Assembly: GCF_001735805.1 (NCBI RefSeq)
Contig: NZ_CP017248.1
Coordinates: 6,200,001 to 6,264,000 of the forward strand
DNA: 64,000 nt
Direction: 5' to 3'
Source: Streptomyces fodineus
Lineage (GTDB): Bacteria > Actinomycetota > Actinomycetes > Streptomycetales > Streptomycetaceae
Shown one piece after another: positions 17,265 through 25,727 of the stretch. A model generated the notes under the pieces. That model ran no database searches. It worked only from the letters and a program-made list of their open reading frames with translations, and was not told the origin of the DNA. The position numbers and the translations under genes are program-made. Position 1 is the stretch's first letter. The number at the start of each line of letters is the position of its first letter.

Positions 17265-17419
17265 TCCACTCTCCCCTGTGAGACAGATGTGCGCCGGAAG
17301 CTATCGGAGCAACTGGAGTCACGCCAGGGAGAGTTGTGTGGCATTGGCCGACCGGTGACCTGGTCGGGGGCCGGCCAGGCGGCCACCCGGTCCGACCCGG
17401 AAGGGGTGCGGGGCCGTGT

Positions 17420-18220
17420 TCAGGCCGCCTCGTCCAGCAAGCGCAGCAAGTGCTCCCGCCCCGCGCCGAGCAATTCCGGAAGCGGCGCGGCCGACTCGTA
17501 CCACCGCTTCTCGTACTCCCAGCACAGCCACCCGTCCCAGCCGCGCCGCAGGAGCACGTCCACGCACTCGGTGAGCGGCAGCACACCCGCCCCGAGCGGC
17601 AGCGGAGTCGTGTCCGAGGCCGAGGCGATGTCCTTGACCTGCACATACCCCAGGTGCGGGGCGAGCGCGGCGTACGTGTCGGAGGGCTGCTCGCCGCCCA
17701 GCCAGGTGTGCATCACGTCCCACAGCGCGCCGACCTGCCGGTGTCCGACCGGGCCGAGGATCCGGATCGCGGCGGCGCCGGTGCGGTGCGAGTCGTGTGT
17801 CTCCAGCAGGATCCGCACCCCGAGCGCGGCGGCGTCCTCGGCGGCGGTGCCGAGCCGCCGGGCGGCGCGGGCGTCGGACTCCTCGCGGGGACGTTCGGGG
17901 TCGGCGCCGGGGAAGACGCGGACGAAGGGCGCGCCGAGGTCGTGGGCGAGGTGGAGGAGGTCCCGGATCTCCGCCAGTACGGGGCCGTCCTCACCGGGCG
18001 CGGCCACGCGCGCGTACCCGGCGACGCCCAGCACGTCGACCCCGGCGTCCTTGAACAGGGCCGCCGCCCCGGAGCGTTCGGCGGGGGAAAGGCCGGAATG
18101 CACCGGCTCCTCGGGGTGGGCGCGCAGTTCGACGCCGTGGTAGCCGTGGGCGGTCGCAAGCGCCAGGACCTCAGGGAGGGGCAGGCCGGGGACACCGAGA
18201 GTGGAGAACGCCAGCTTCAT
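17420..18220 (-). CDS. Sugar phosphate isomerase/epimerase (TIM barrel)
   Basis: A 266-residue AP-endonuclease-2-like TIM barrel. ATG 18220 begins MKLAFSTLGVPG, the usual first strand; the longer frame to 18271 is not needed. Metal-site positions are visible: VELRAHPEE, LLETHDSH, WDVMHTW, VQVKDI and CWEYEKRW, giving the Glu/Asp/His set of the family. It probably isomerises or epimerises a sugar or inositol derivative; the substrate cannot be told. It is monocistronic. Confidence 0.8.
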   Translation of the reverse strand: MKLAFSTLGVPGLPLPEVLALATAHGYHGVELRAHPEEPVHSGLSPAERSGAAALFKDAGVDVLGVAGYARVAAPGEDGPVLAEIRDLLHLAHDLGAPFVRVFPGADPERPREESDARAARRLGTAAEDAAALGVRILLETHDSHRTGAAAIRILGPVGHRQVGALWDVMHTWLGGEQPSDTYAALAPHLGYVQVKDIASASDTTPLPLGAGVLPLTECVDVLLRRGWDGWLCWEYEKRWYESAAPLPELLGAGREHLLRLLDEAA

Positions 18221-18382
18221 GGCCCGGACCCTACTCGTCACTCGCCCGTTTCGTACCGATCCTGCGGCCACTCCCGGCCCACGAGATCCGTGCGGACGAA
18301 CCCCGGCACCGACAAGCCGCCGCCCATCCGCGCGGGGGGCGGTCTCCGGGCGTGGGCACCTTGCGGAGAGGGCGTCCGCTCG

Positions 18383-19324
18383 TCACTCGCTCGGTGTGTG
18401 CAGGTGCAGTCGCCAGTCCTGGCCGAGCAGGTCCTTGCCGAAGGAGCGGTGTGGTTTCTCGGTGACCAGGGTGAAGCCGTGGCGTTGGTAGATGCGGCGG
18501 GCGCCGGTCAGTACGTCGTTGGTCCACAGCACCAGCTCGCGGTAGCCGGCCCCGCGCGCGAAGTCGATCACGGCCCGCACCAGCCGGTCGCCGATGCCGT
18601 GCCCGCGTGCCTCGGGCTCGACGAGCAGCAGCCGCAGCCGTGCGGTACCGGGCGCCTCGTCCCGTACGCACATCACACAGCCCACCGGCCGTCCGTCTTC
18701 CTCCGCGATCCACACCCGTTCCAGATGCGGGTCGTGGTCCTCGGCGAAGTCGGCGACGATCCGGGCGACCAGCCCCTCGTAGTCGGCGTTCCAGCCGTAC
18801 TCGGTCGCGTACAGCGCGGCGTTGCGCTGCACGATCCAGCCGAGGTCGCCCGGGTGCGGCTCGCGCAGCACGGCCTCGCCGGGCCCGGTGCGCTGCCCGC
18901 CCGCCGAGGGGCCGAGGATGTCGCGGATGGTCCGCATGGCCTCCGCCAGCCGGGGCCGGTCGGCCGGGGCCACGGTGTCGAGCAGCGCCCCGACCGTGTC
19001 CCGGGCCCGCTCGTCCAGCAGCCCGGCGGCCTCCCGCCCGCGCGCGGTGAGCCGTACCCGCCGCCGGCGTGGATCGCTCGCCGAGGGCCCGCGCTCGATC
19101 AGCCCGGCGTCCTCGAACTTGTTCAGGATCCGGCTCAGATACCCGGCGTCCAGGTCGAGCCGCGTGCGCAGTTCGACGGCGTCCAGGTGCGGGACCTGGG
19201 CGAGTTCGTACAGCACGCGGGATTCGGTGAGGGTGTACGGGGCGTAGAGATGGCGGCCGTAGTCGAGGGCGCCGATGAGGCCCGTGTAGAAGCGGTTGAA
19301 GGCGCGGACGTCCTGGACGGTCAT
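18383..19324 (-). CDS. MarR regulator fused to GNAT acetyltransferase
   Basis: A 313-residue two-domain protein. Residues 1-145 are a MarR winged helix (LDAGYLSRILNKFEDAGLIERGPSASD is the recognition helix and wing). Residues 148-313 are a GNAT domain with the acetyl-CoA loop VEPEARGHGIGDRLV and the C-terminal YQRHGF. Fusions of this kind are common in actinobacteria, where the acetyltransferase substrate may be the inducer, but no substrate is known. The palindrome at 19342-19352 immediately upstream suggests autoregulation. Confidence 0.88.
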   Translation of the reverse strand: MTVQDVRAFNRFYTGLIGALDYGRHLYAPYTLTESRVLYELAQVPHLDAVELRTRLDLDAGYLSRILNKFEDAGLIERGPSASDPRRRRVRLTARGREAAGLLDERARDTVGALLDTVAPADRPRLAEAMRTIRDILGPSAGGQRTGPGEAVLREPHPGDLGWIVQRNAALYATEYGWNADYEGLVARIVADFAEDHDPHLERVWIAEEDGRPVGCVMCVRDEAPGTARLRLLLVEPEARGHGIGDRLVRAVIDFARGAGYRELVLWTNDVLTGARRIYQRHGFTLVTEKPHRSFGKDLLGQDWRLHLHTPSE

Positions 19325-19341
19325 GATCGCCCCCGGATGCT

Positions 19342-19352
19342 TGACTCAGTCA
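19342..19352 (-). promoter_or_regulatory. Probable MarR operator
   Basis: The 11-base palindrome TGACTCAGTCA lies 17 bases upstream of the MarR-GNAT start codon. TTGACTnAGTCA-type palindromes are the typical size and symmetry for MarR dimers, so I infer that the regulator binds its own promoter here. Confidence 0.5.
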
Positions 19353-19507
19353 GAGATACCGCCTCCGAGCCTAGGCCCGCCGCCCGCCCGCGTCCATGTC
19401 CGCCGCCCACCCGCGTACCGAATGCGCTTGTCCGGCAGGGTTGTTGGCGTGTCCGGACCGGAGTCCGCTTCTTTGCCTGTTCTTTAGGTTGGCGCCGGTC
19501 TCTGCTT

Positions 19508-19536
19508 TTGACTGGGCCGCGATCTCATCGTAGGTT
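19508..19536 (+). promoter_or_regulatory. Sigma-70-type promoter for the Trp/Gly-repeat gene
   Basis: TTGACT at 19508-19513 and TAGGTT at 19531-19536 are separated by 17 bases, a good vegetative-type promoter for Streptomyces. Transcription from about 19543 would leave a leader of about 165 bases before the ATG at 19708. The rest of the 383-base gap (19325-19707) holds the MarR operator and no supported gene. Confidence 0.55.
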
Positions 19537-19707
19537 TAATGGGAAACGTCACTTATGTCCGTTCTATACCGGAGGTGACGAACCGCCGCAGAAACCGCAT
19601 TGCGGGCGGCGGGGCCGCGCAGAGCTACGCGCAGGCTCTGGAGCGCAGGCGGACGCCCGTCGAGGCTGCCGCACAATCCATCACACCCTCGGAGAGAGGG
19701 GCTCATC

Positions 19708-19992
19708 ATGCGCGCGCACAGCACCCGTATCAAGAGAGTGGCCATCGCAGTCTGCTCGGCACCGATCCTGGCCATCGCCGCCGGAGCCGGAGCCGCACAC
19801 GCTGCCACCACCACCGCTGCCCCGCAGAACAACGTCGTCTCGTACCACGGTGACGGCTGGGGCTGGGGTTGGGGAGACGGTGGCGGCGGTTGGGGTTGGG
19901 GAGACCACGGCGGCGGTTGGGGTTGGGGAGACCACGGCGGCTGGGGTTGGGGAGACCACGGCGGCTGGGGCTGGGGCGGCGGCTGCGACTGA
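19708..19992 (+). CDS. Secreted Trp/Gly-repeat protein
   Basis: A 94-residue protein starting at ATG 19708, seven bases after GGAGAGAGGGG. A signal peptide (HSTRIKRVAIAV and an Ala-rich core) is probably cut after AHA at residue 32. After a short spacer, residues 50-90 are tandem repeats of WGWGDHGG or near copies: 11 tryptophans, three DHGG units, and a single Cys at position 93 just before the end. The mature peptide is thus a small, Trp/Gly-rich exported repeat chain with no other domain. I recognise no named family. Possible roles are a wall- or membrane-associated structural peptide, or a metal- or aromatic-binding peptide; none is shown. It is separated from the next gene by a terminator. 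Confidence 0.75.
   Translation: MRAHSTRIKRVAIAVCSAPILAIAAGAGAAHAATTTAAPQNNVVSYHGDGWGWGWGDGGGGWGWGDHGGGWGWGDHGGWGWGDHGGWGWGGGCD
19855..19977 (+). repeat. Tandem 24/27-bp repeats encoding WGWGDHGG units
   Basis: Units of the form ggttggggttggggagacca plus cggc recur with 24- or 27-base spacing, differing by insertion of one Gly codon. The DNA repeats are nearly identical, suggesting recent in-frame duplication. Confidence 0.8.
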
Positions 19993-20034
19993 GTGTCAGC
20001 AGGTGTGAACGACACCCCCTGAGAAACAAAGGGT

Positions 20035-20072
20035 GGATCCGGGTGCCCGACCCCAAAGGGGCACCCGGATCC
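20035..20072 (+). terminator. Hairpin terminator after the Trp/Gly-repeat gene
   Basis: GGATCCGGGTGCCC at 20035-20048 pairs perfectly with GGGCACCCGGATCC at 20059-20072 around a 10-base loop. There is no T tract, as is common for Streptomyces terminators. It should largely uncouple the repeat gene from the monooxygenase downstream. Confidence 0.75.
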
Positions 20073-20101
20073 ATGTGACCACACAATGAGGCGGTGACCG
20101 G

Positions 20102-21331
20102 ATGAGGATCGTGTGCGTGGGCGGAGGCCCGGCCGGGCTGTACTTCTCGATCTCCGCGAAGCTGCGGGACGCCGGGCACGAGATCACCGTGATCGAACGC
20201 GACCCGCCGGAGGCGACGTACGGCTGGGGCGTCGTGTACTGGAACGATCTGCTGGACATCCTGTACCGCAACGACCCCGAGAGCGCACGGGCGGTCAGCG
20301 CCGGTTCCGTGCTCTGGCAGGACCAGGAGATCCGCCTGCACGGCAGCCGGTACGACGGCACGGCGTACTTCGGGGGCTACGGCTACAGCATGGGCCGCGC
20401 CGCCCTGCTGGAGGCCCTCACCCGGCGCGCGAAGGCACTCGGCGTCGACGTCCGGCACGGTGAGCGGCTCGCCGACCCCGCCGACCTGCCGGAGGCCGGC
20501 CTCATCGTGGCCGCCGACGGCGCGGGCAGCCGGATCCGGCAGAGCCGCGCCGAGCACTTCGGCACCAAGGTGGAGACCGGCCGCAATCCCTACATCTGGC
20601 TCGGCACGGACCGGCAGTTCGACAGCTTCGTGTTCTGCTTCGAGGAGACCCCGGCCGGCTGGGTCTGGTTCCACGCCTATCCGTCGTACAAGGGGGTCTC
20701 CACCTGCATCGTGGAGTGCTCCCCGCAGACCTGGCAGGGTCTGGGCCTCGACTCCCTCGATCCCGAGGACGCCGTACCCGTGCTGGAGAAGATCTTCCAC
20801 CGCGCGCTCGACGGCCACTCCCTGATCAGCAGATCACGCGGCGAACCGGCGAAGTGGCAGCGGTTCCAGCACATCAGCAACGACACCTGGGTCGACGGCA
20901 ACGTCGTCCTGGCCGGCGACGCCGCGCACACCACCCACTTCACGCTCGGCTCCGGGACCCGGCTGGCGATGATCGACGCGATCGTACTGTCCCACAGCCT
21001 CGCCAAATACCAGGATCCGCAGGCGGCGCTGCGCGAGTACGACCAGCACCGGCGCGCGGAACTGCACTCCGTACAGGCCGGGGCGCGCTCCAGCATGGCC
21101 TGGTTCGAGCAGCTGGACGACTACCTGGACCGCGACCCGGTCTCCTTCGCCTACGCCATGTCGGTGCGGCAGGGGCGCCAGTCCCCCTGGAAGTACCAGG
21201 TCCACCTCGCCACCCAGCTCGCCGCCGTACGCAGGGCGCGGCGCGCCTACGACTCCGGCAAGCGCTGGTACCACGACCGCAGGAGGGGCGAGGCGCCGCT
21301 GCCGCTGCTCGGGCGCTCACTTCCCGGCTGA
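20102..21331 (+). CDS. FAD-dependent aromatic monooxygenase, VioD-like
   Basis: A 409-residue group A flavoprotein monooxygenase. It opens with the dinucleotide fold GGGPAGLYFS and Glu at the end of strand 2 (VIERD), then GWGVVYW. The second FAD motif is VLAGDAAHTTHFTLGSGT. Segments GRNPYIWLGTDRQFD, FHAYPSYKGVSTCIVECS and HISNDTWVDGNVV correspond closely to VioD (tryptophan hydroxylase of violacein synthesis) and to salicylyl- or anthraniloyl-CoA hydroxylases. It probably hydroxylates an aromatic ring using NAD(P)H and O2; the substrate is unknown. No partner pathway genes are adjacent. Its last 15 bases overlap the convergent LacI gene. Confidence 0.82.
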   Translation: MRIVCVGGGPAGLYFSISAKLRDAGHEITVIERDPPEATYGWGVVYWNDLLDILYRNDPESARAVSAGSVLWQDQEIRLHGSRYDGTAYFGGYGYSMGRAALLEALTRRAKALGVDVRHGERLADPADLPEAGLIVAADGAGSRIRQSRAEHFGTKVETGRNPYIWLGTDRQFDSFVFCFEETPAGWVWFHAYPSYKGVSTCIVECSPQTWQGLGLDSLDPEDAVPVLEKIFHRALDGHSLISRSRGEPAKWQRFQHISNDTWVDGNVVLAGDAAHTTHFTLGSGTRLAMIDAIVLSHSLAKYQDPQAALREYDQHRRAELHSVQAGARSSMAWFEQLDDYLDRDPVSFAYAMSVRQGRQSPWKYQVHLATQLAAVRRARRAYDSGKRWYHDRRRGEAPLPLLGRSLPG

Positions 21332-22372
21332 CCGGGGCACCCCCGAAGACCCCCGCACCATCAACTCCCCGCGCACGGTGGCGATGCCCCCGGGCGGCGC
21401 GTCCTCCCGCCCCATGGCGATCCGCCCGGCCCGCGCACCGGCCTCCGCGAGCGGCAACCGCACCGTCGTCAGCGCAGGCACCGCATCCACACTGAACGGC
21501 AGATCGTCGAACCCGGCGACCGACACATCGTCCGGGATCCGCAGTCCCGCATCCCGCAGCGCCGCGCACGCCCCCAGCGCGACGGAGTCGTTCGCGGCCA
21601 CGACGGCGGTCAGGGAGGGATCGCGGCGCAGCAGCTCCACCGTGGCCTCGTACCCGGACTGCCGGTCGTAGCGGCCGTGCACGGTCCGGCGCGGATCCTC
21701 CTCGATACCCGCCGCGGCCAGCGCCTCCCGGTGTCCCTCCAGCCGGTGCCTGGTCGTCGTACGTTCCTCGGGCCCCGCGATGTAGCCGAGGCGGCGGTGG
21801 CCGAGGCCGAGCAGATGCTCGGTGAGCCGGCGGGCGCCCCCGCGGTTGTCGAAGGTCAGCGCGACGGCCCCGGTGCCGGGCGCCGGCGGCCGGCCGCACA
21901 GCACCACCCGGGTGCCGGCCTCGGCGAGCTTGCGCAGCTTCGCCGCGACCGCCGCCGCGTGCGGCGCATCCTCCACGGCCCCGCCGGTCAGCACCACGGC
22001 CGCCGCCCGCTGCCGCTGCAGCAGGGTCAGATAGGTCAGCTCGCGCTCCGGCAGGCCGCCCGTGTTGCACACCACCGCCAGCCGTTCCCCGCCCGCCCGG
22101 CCGCCGGGACCGCCGATCTCGGCCTGGATCGCGCTCGCCATGATCCCGAAGAACGGGTCGGCGATGTCGTTGACGAGAATGCCGACCAAATCCGAGGTGG
22201 CCGCGGCGAGGGAGCTGGCCGGGCCGTTGAGGACATAGTCCAGCTCGTCCACCGCCCGCAGCACCCGCTCGCGCGTGGCGGTGGCCACCGGGTAGTTGCC
22301 GTTCAGCACGCGCGACACCGTCGCGGGTGAGACCTGGGCGCGAGCCGCCACATCCGCCAGGGTCACCGTCAT
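21317..22372 (-). CDS. LacI-family transcriptional regulator
   Basis: A 351-residue repressor. ATG 22372 follows GGAGG by nine bases and begins MTVTLADVAARAQVSPATVSRVLNG, the classic LacI helix-turn-helix and hinge. The rest is a periplasmic-binding-protein-like sensor (VGILVNDIADPFFG, LGHRRLGYIAGPE, VSVAGFDDLPF). It is transcribed divergently from the Gfo/Idh-DUF993-epimerase operon, which it probably represses until a sugar-type ligand binds. The AAGCGCTT palindrome upstream of that operon fits its expected operator. Confidence 0.9.
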   Translation of the reverse strand: MTVTLADVAARAQVSPATVSRVLNGNYPVATATRERVLRAVDELDYVLNGPASSLAAATSDLVGILVNDIADPFFGIMASAIQAEIGGPGGRAGGERLAVVCNTGGLPERELTYLTLLQRQRAAAVVLTGGAVEDAPHAAAVAAKLRKLAEAGTRVVLCGRPPAPGTGAVALTFDNRGGARRLTEHLLGLGHRRLGYIAGPEERTTTRHRLEGHREALAAAGIEEDPRRTVHGRYDRQSGYEATVELLRRDPSLTAVVAANDSVALGACAALRDAGLRIPDDVSVAGFDDLPFSVDAVPALTTVRLPLAEAGARAGRIAMGREDAPPGGIATVRGELMVRGSSGVPRSAGK

Positions 22373-22517
22373 CTCGTCGTCCTCCGGTCGCGCATCATGT
22401 CGTACGCCCTCGTAGACAGCCAGGTTCAGCTGCTGGTTCCGAGAATCTGTCGAGCAGACCTTAAAGCCATGGACCCGGCGTGTTCGCCCCCTCGAACAAC
22501 TCGAAGGGGACACGGTC

Positions 22518-22547
22518 TTGTACGGACCGGTGTCCAGAGGCTAGCTT
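22518..22547 (+). promoter_or_regulatory. Promoter of the Gfo/Idh-DUF993 operon
   Basis: TTGTAC at 22518-22523 and TAGCTT at 22542-22547 are spaced by 18 bases. Transcription would begin near 22554, directly in front of the LacI-type palindrome. Confidence 0.45.
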
Positions 22548-22557
22548 CACAGGGGTA

Positions 22558-22569
22558 GAAAGCGCTTGC
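22558..22569 (+). promoter_or_regulatory. Probable LacI operator
   Basis: The sequence gaAAGCGCTTgc has the central CG palindrome (AAGCGCTT at 22560-22567) typical of LacI/GalR-family operators. It lies at the predicted transcript start, where bound repressor would block initiation. Confidence 0.6.
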
Positions 22570-22593
22570 TGTTCGTTGCCGAAGGGGATCGAC

Positions 22594-23745
22594 GTGACAC
22601 GCAAGACGGTGCGTATCGCCATGAACGGCGTGACCGGGCGCATGGGCTACCGCCAGCATCTCGTCCGGTCGATCCTCGCCCTGCGCGAGGCGGGCGGACT
22701 CGGCCTCGGCGACGGCACCGTGCTGTGGCCGGAACCGATCCTGCTCGGCCGTCGCGAGCACGCCCTCAGGGAGATCGCCGACCGCCACGGCCTCGACCAC
22801 ATCTCGACGGACGTGGACGCGGTCCTCGCCGACCCGGCCGTCGACATCTACTTCGACTCCCAGATCACCTCCGCCCGCGAGGAGGCCATCACCAAGGCGA
22901 TCACGGCGGGCAAGCACGTCTACACCGAGAAGCCGACGGCGACTTCCCTGGCGGGCGCGCTGGAACTCGCCCGCCTCGCCCGGGAGAAGGGCGTCAAGCA
23001 CGGCGTGGTCCAGGACAAGATCTTCCTGCCGGGTCTGCTGAAGCTGAAGCGGCTGATCGACGGCGGCTTCTTCGGCCGGATCCTGTCGGTGCGGGGCGAG
23101 TTCGGCTACTGGGTGTTCGAGGGCGACTGGCAGCCGGCCCAGCGGCCCTCCTGGAACTACCGCGCCGAGGACGACGGTGGCATCGTCGTCGACATGTTCC
23201 CGCACTGGGAATACGTGCTCCACGAGCTGTTCGGCCGGGTGACGTCCGTCCAGGCCCTCGCCACCACCCACATCCCGCAGCGCTGGGACGAACAGGGCAA
23301 GCCCTACGACGCGACGGCGGACGACGCGGTCTACGGGATCTTCGAGCTCGAGGGCGGCGCGATCGCCCAGATCAACTCCTCCTGGGCGGTCCGGGTCAAC
23401 CGCGACGAACTGGTGGAGTTCCAGGTCGACGGCACCGAGGGCTCGGCGGTGGCGGGGCTCAGGAACTGCCGTGTGCAGCACCGGTCGGCGACCCCCAAGC
23501 CGGTCTGGAACCCGGACGTCCCCGCCACGGAGTTCTTCCGCGACCAGTGGCAGGAGGTCCCGGACAACGGGGACTTCGACAACGGCTTCAAGGCCCAGTG
23601 GGAGCTGTTCCTCAAGCACGTCCACGCCGACGCGCCGTACCACTGGGACCTGCTGGCCGGCGCCCGCGGCGTGCAGCTCGCCGAACTCGGGCTGAAATCC
23701 TCGGCCGAGGGCCGCCGTATCGAGGTGCCGGAGATCGCGCCGTGA
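22594..23745 (+). CDS. Gfo/Idh/MocA family oxidoreductase
   Basis: A 383-residue NAD(P)-dependent sugar or polyol dehydrogenase-like protein. GTG 22594 follows AAGGGG by six bases. The N-terminal Rossmann strand reads IAMNGVTGRMGYRQH. The family's substrate-lysine region is AGKHVYTEKPTATSLAGAL (EKP motif). The C-terminal alpha/beta domain ends at EIAP. First gene of a three-gene operon; it shares a GTGA stop/start overlap with the next gene. Probably oxidises a sugar-derived hydroxyl to a keto group. Confidence 0.85.
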   Translation: MTRKTVRIAMNGVTGRMGYRQHLVRSILALREAGGLGLGDGTVLWPEPILLGRREHALREIADRHGLDHISTDVDAVLADPAVDIYFDSQITSAREEAITKAITAGKHVYTEKPTATSLAGALELARLAREKGVKHGVVQDKIFLPGLLKLKRLIDGGFFGRILSVRGEFGYWVFEGDWQPAQRPSWNYRAEDDGGIVVDMFPHWEYVLHELFGRVTSVQALATTHIPQRWDEQGKPYDATADDAVYGIFELEGGAIAQINSSWAVRVNRDELVEFQVDGTEGSAVAGLRNCRVQHRSATPKPVWNPDVPATEFFRDQWQEVPDNGDFDNGFKAQWELFLKHVHADAPYHWDLLAGARGVQLAELGLKSSAEGRRIEVPEIAP

Positions 23746-24893
23746 CCATTCGACTGCCCGATGCCCAGGGCGAGTTGCGGGCATATGAGCCCCGCGCCGA
23801 GCCGCTGCGGATCACGCCGGGCGCCCCTTTCACCTCCCGTACGGTCTTCTCGGCCGCCCACGTCGTAGCCGACCCGTACGCGGACGTGTCCCCCGACTCG
23901 CCCGCCGCCGTCGACTGGGACGCCACCCTCGCCTTCCGCCGCCACCTGTGGTCCCACGGGCTCGGTGTCGCCGAGGCGATGGACACCGCCCAGCGTGGCA
24001 TGGGCCTGGACTGGGCGGGCGCGGCCGAGCTGATCCGCCGTAGCGCGGCGGAAGCCCGGAGCGTGGGCGGCCGGATCGCCTGCGGGGCCGGCACCGACCA
24101 GATCACGGGCGGTTCCCTGACAAAGATCCGAGCGGCCTACGAGGAACAGCTCGCGGTGGTGGAGGAGGCGGGCGCCCAGCCGATCCTGATGGCGTCGCGC
24201 GCCCTGGCCGCCGCCGCTCGCGGACCCGAGGACTACCTGGAGATCTACGGCCATCTGCTGCGCCAGTCCGCCGAGCCGGTCATCCTGCACTGGCTGGGGC
24301 CGGTGTTCGACCCGGCGCTTCAGGGCTACTGGGGCCCGGACGACCTGGACGCGGCCACGCAGGTGTTCCTGGAGGTCATCGCCGGGCACCCCGGCAAGGT
24401 CGACGGCATCAAGGTGTCCCTGCTGGACGCCCGGCGCGAGATCGGCCTGCGCCGCCGCCTGCCCCGGGACGTGCGCTGCTACACCGGCGACGACTTCCAC
24501 TACCCCGAGCTGATCGCGGGCAACGACCAGGGCTTCAGCCACGCCCTGCTCGGCATCTTCGACCCGCTGGGCCCGCTGGCGGCCGAGGCGGTACGGCACC
24601 TGGACACGGGCGACGTGGCCGGCTTCCGGAGCCTGCTGGACCCCACGGTCGAGCTGTCCCGCCACCTCTTCCAGGCGCCGACCCGCTTCTACAAGACGGG
24701 CGTGGTCTTCCTGGCCTGGCTCGCCGGCCACCAGGCGCACTTCACGATGGTCGGCGGCCTCCAGTCGGCCCGCTCCCTCCCGCACCTGGCCCGCGCCTAC
24801 GAACTCGCCGACGGCCTGGGCCTGTTCCCGGATCCCGATCTCGCCGAGGAACGCATGAAGAACCTGCTGTCGCTGTACGGGGTGACCCAGTGA
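23742..24893 (+). CDS. DUF993 / dihydrodipicolinate-synthase-like protein
   Basis: A 383-residue TIM-barrel protein of the DUF993 group, distantly like dihydrodipicolinate synthase aldolases. Visible core segments are GRIACGAGTDQI, EPVILHWLGPVFDP, GKVDGIKVSLLDA with the probable Schiff-base Lys in DGIKVS, and FHYPELIAG. It starts with GTG 23742 inside the stop of the previous gene. With its neighbours it may cleave or isomerise a keto-sugar intermediate; the reaction is not known. Confidence 0.8.
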   Translation: MTIRLPDAQGELRAYEPRAEPLRITPGAPFTSRTVFSAAHVVADPYADVSPDSPAAVDWDATLAFRRHLWSHGLGVAEAMDTAQRGMGLDWAGAAELIRRSAAEARSVGGRIACGAGTDQITGGSLTKIRAAYEEQLAVVEEAGAQPILMASRALAAAARGPEDYLEIYGHLLRQSAEPVILHWLGPVFDPALQGYWGPDDLDAATQVFLEVIAGHPGKVDGIKVSLLDARREIGLRRRLPRDVRCYTGDDFHYPELIAGNDQGFSHALLGIFDPLGPLAAEAVRHLDTGDVAGFRSLLDPTVELSRHLFQAPTRFYKTGVVFLAWLAGHQAHFTMVGGLQSARSLPHLARAYELADGLGLFPDPDLAEERMKNLLSLYGVTQ

Positions 24894-25720
24894 CCGATCT
24901 CGCGCGTTTCAGCATCAACCAGATGACGGTGAAGCAGCTGTCACTGCCCGAACTGGCCCAGGCGTGCGGCGAGTTTGCTGTCACCCAGGTAGGCCTGTGG
25001 CGTGAGCCGGTCCGGGCGTACGGCGTCGCGGAGACGGCCGAGCTGCTACGGGACGCGGGCCTGACGGTGACGACCCTGTGCCGTGGCGGCTTCTTCACGG
25101 CGATCGGCCCGCGGGAGCGGGCGGCGGCGCTCGCGGACAACCGGCGCGCCATCGAGGAGGCGGCGACGCTCGGCACCGGCACCCTGGTCCTGGTCTCGGG
25201 CGGCCTGCCCGCGGGCTCGAAGGACCTGCGCGGGGCGCGTGAGCGGGTCGCCGACGCCCTCGCCGAACTGGGCCCGTACGCCGAGCAGCACGGCGTACGG
25301 CTCGCCCTGGAGGTGCTGCACCCGATGTACGCCGCCGACCGCTGTGTGGTCTCCACCCTGGCCCAGGCCCTGGACCTCGCGGAACGCTTCCCGGCCCGGC
25401 AGGTGGGCGTCGCGGTGGACACGTACCACGTCTGGTGGGACGACCGGGCGCCCGGTCAGATCGCCCGCGCCGGCGCCGGGGGCCGTATCCACGCCTTCCA
25501 ACTGGCCGACTGGATCACCCCGTTGCCCGAGGGCGTCCTCAACGGCCGCGGGCAGCTCGGGGACGGCGCGATCGACCTGCGGGAGTGGCGGGGGTACGTG
25601 GAGGCCGCCGGCTACACGGGCCCGATCGAGGTCGAGCTGTTCAACGAGGAGTTGTGGGCACGGGACGGGCGGGAGGTGCTGGCGGAGACGGTGGAGCGTT
25701 TCCACGGCGCTTTCGGGTGA
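24890..25720 (+). CDS. Sugar phosphate isomerase/epimerase (TIM barrel)
   Basis: A 276-residue xylose-isomerase-like TIM barrel, third gene of the operon and overlapped by GTGA with DUF993. Metal/substrate positions are visible: LALEVLHPMY, VAVDTYHVWWDD, IHAFQLADW and IEVELFNEELW. It probably isomerises the product of the dehydrogenase or DUF993 step. It converges with the large SAV_2336-type gene, seven bases apart. Confidence 0.83.
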   Translation: MTDLARFSINQMTVKQLSLPELAQACGEFAVTQVGLWREPVRAYGVAETAELLRDAGLTVTTLCRGGFFTAIGPRERAAALADNRRAIEEAATLGTGTLVLVSGGLPAGSKDLRGARERVADALAELGPYAEQHGVRLALEVLHPMYAADRCVVSTLAQALDLAERFPARQVGVAVDTYHVWWDDRAPGQIARAGAGGRIHAFQLADWITPLPEGVLNGRGQLGDGAIDLREWRGYVEAAGYTGPIEVELFNEELWARDGREVLAETVERFHGAFG

Positions 25721-25727
25721 CGGAGAC

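Noticed and set aside
19539..19853. Possible gene MGNVTYVRSIPE overlapping the start of the Trp/Gly-repeat gene
   Set aside because: It begins about where transcription should start, overlaps the repeat gene in another frame and becomes Arg/His-rich; no family resemblance.
19708..21331. RiPP precursor plus modifying enzyme
   Set aside because: The peptide has a Sec signal peptide rather than a RiPP leader, no cyclase, dehydratase or transporter is adjacent, and a terminator separates the genes.
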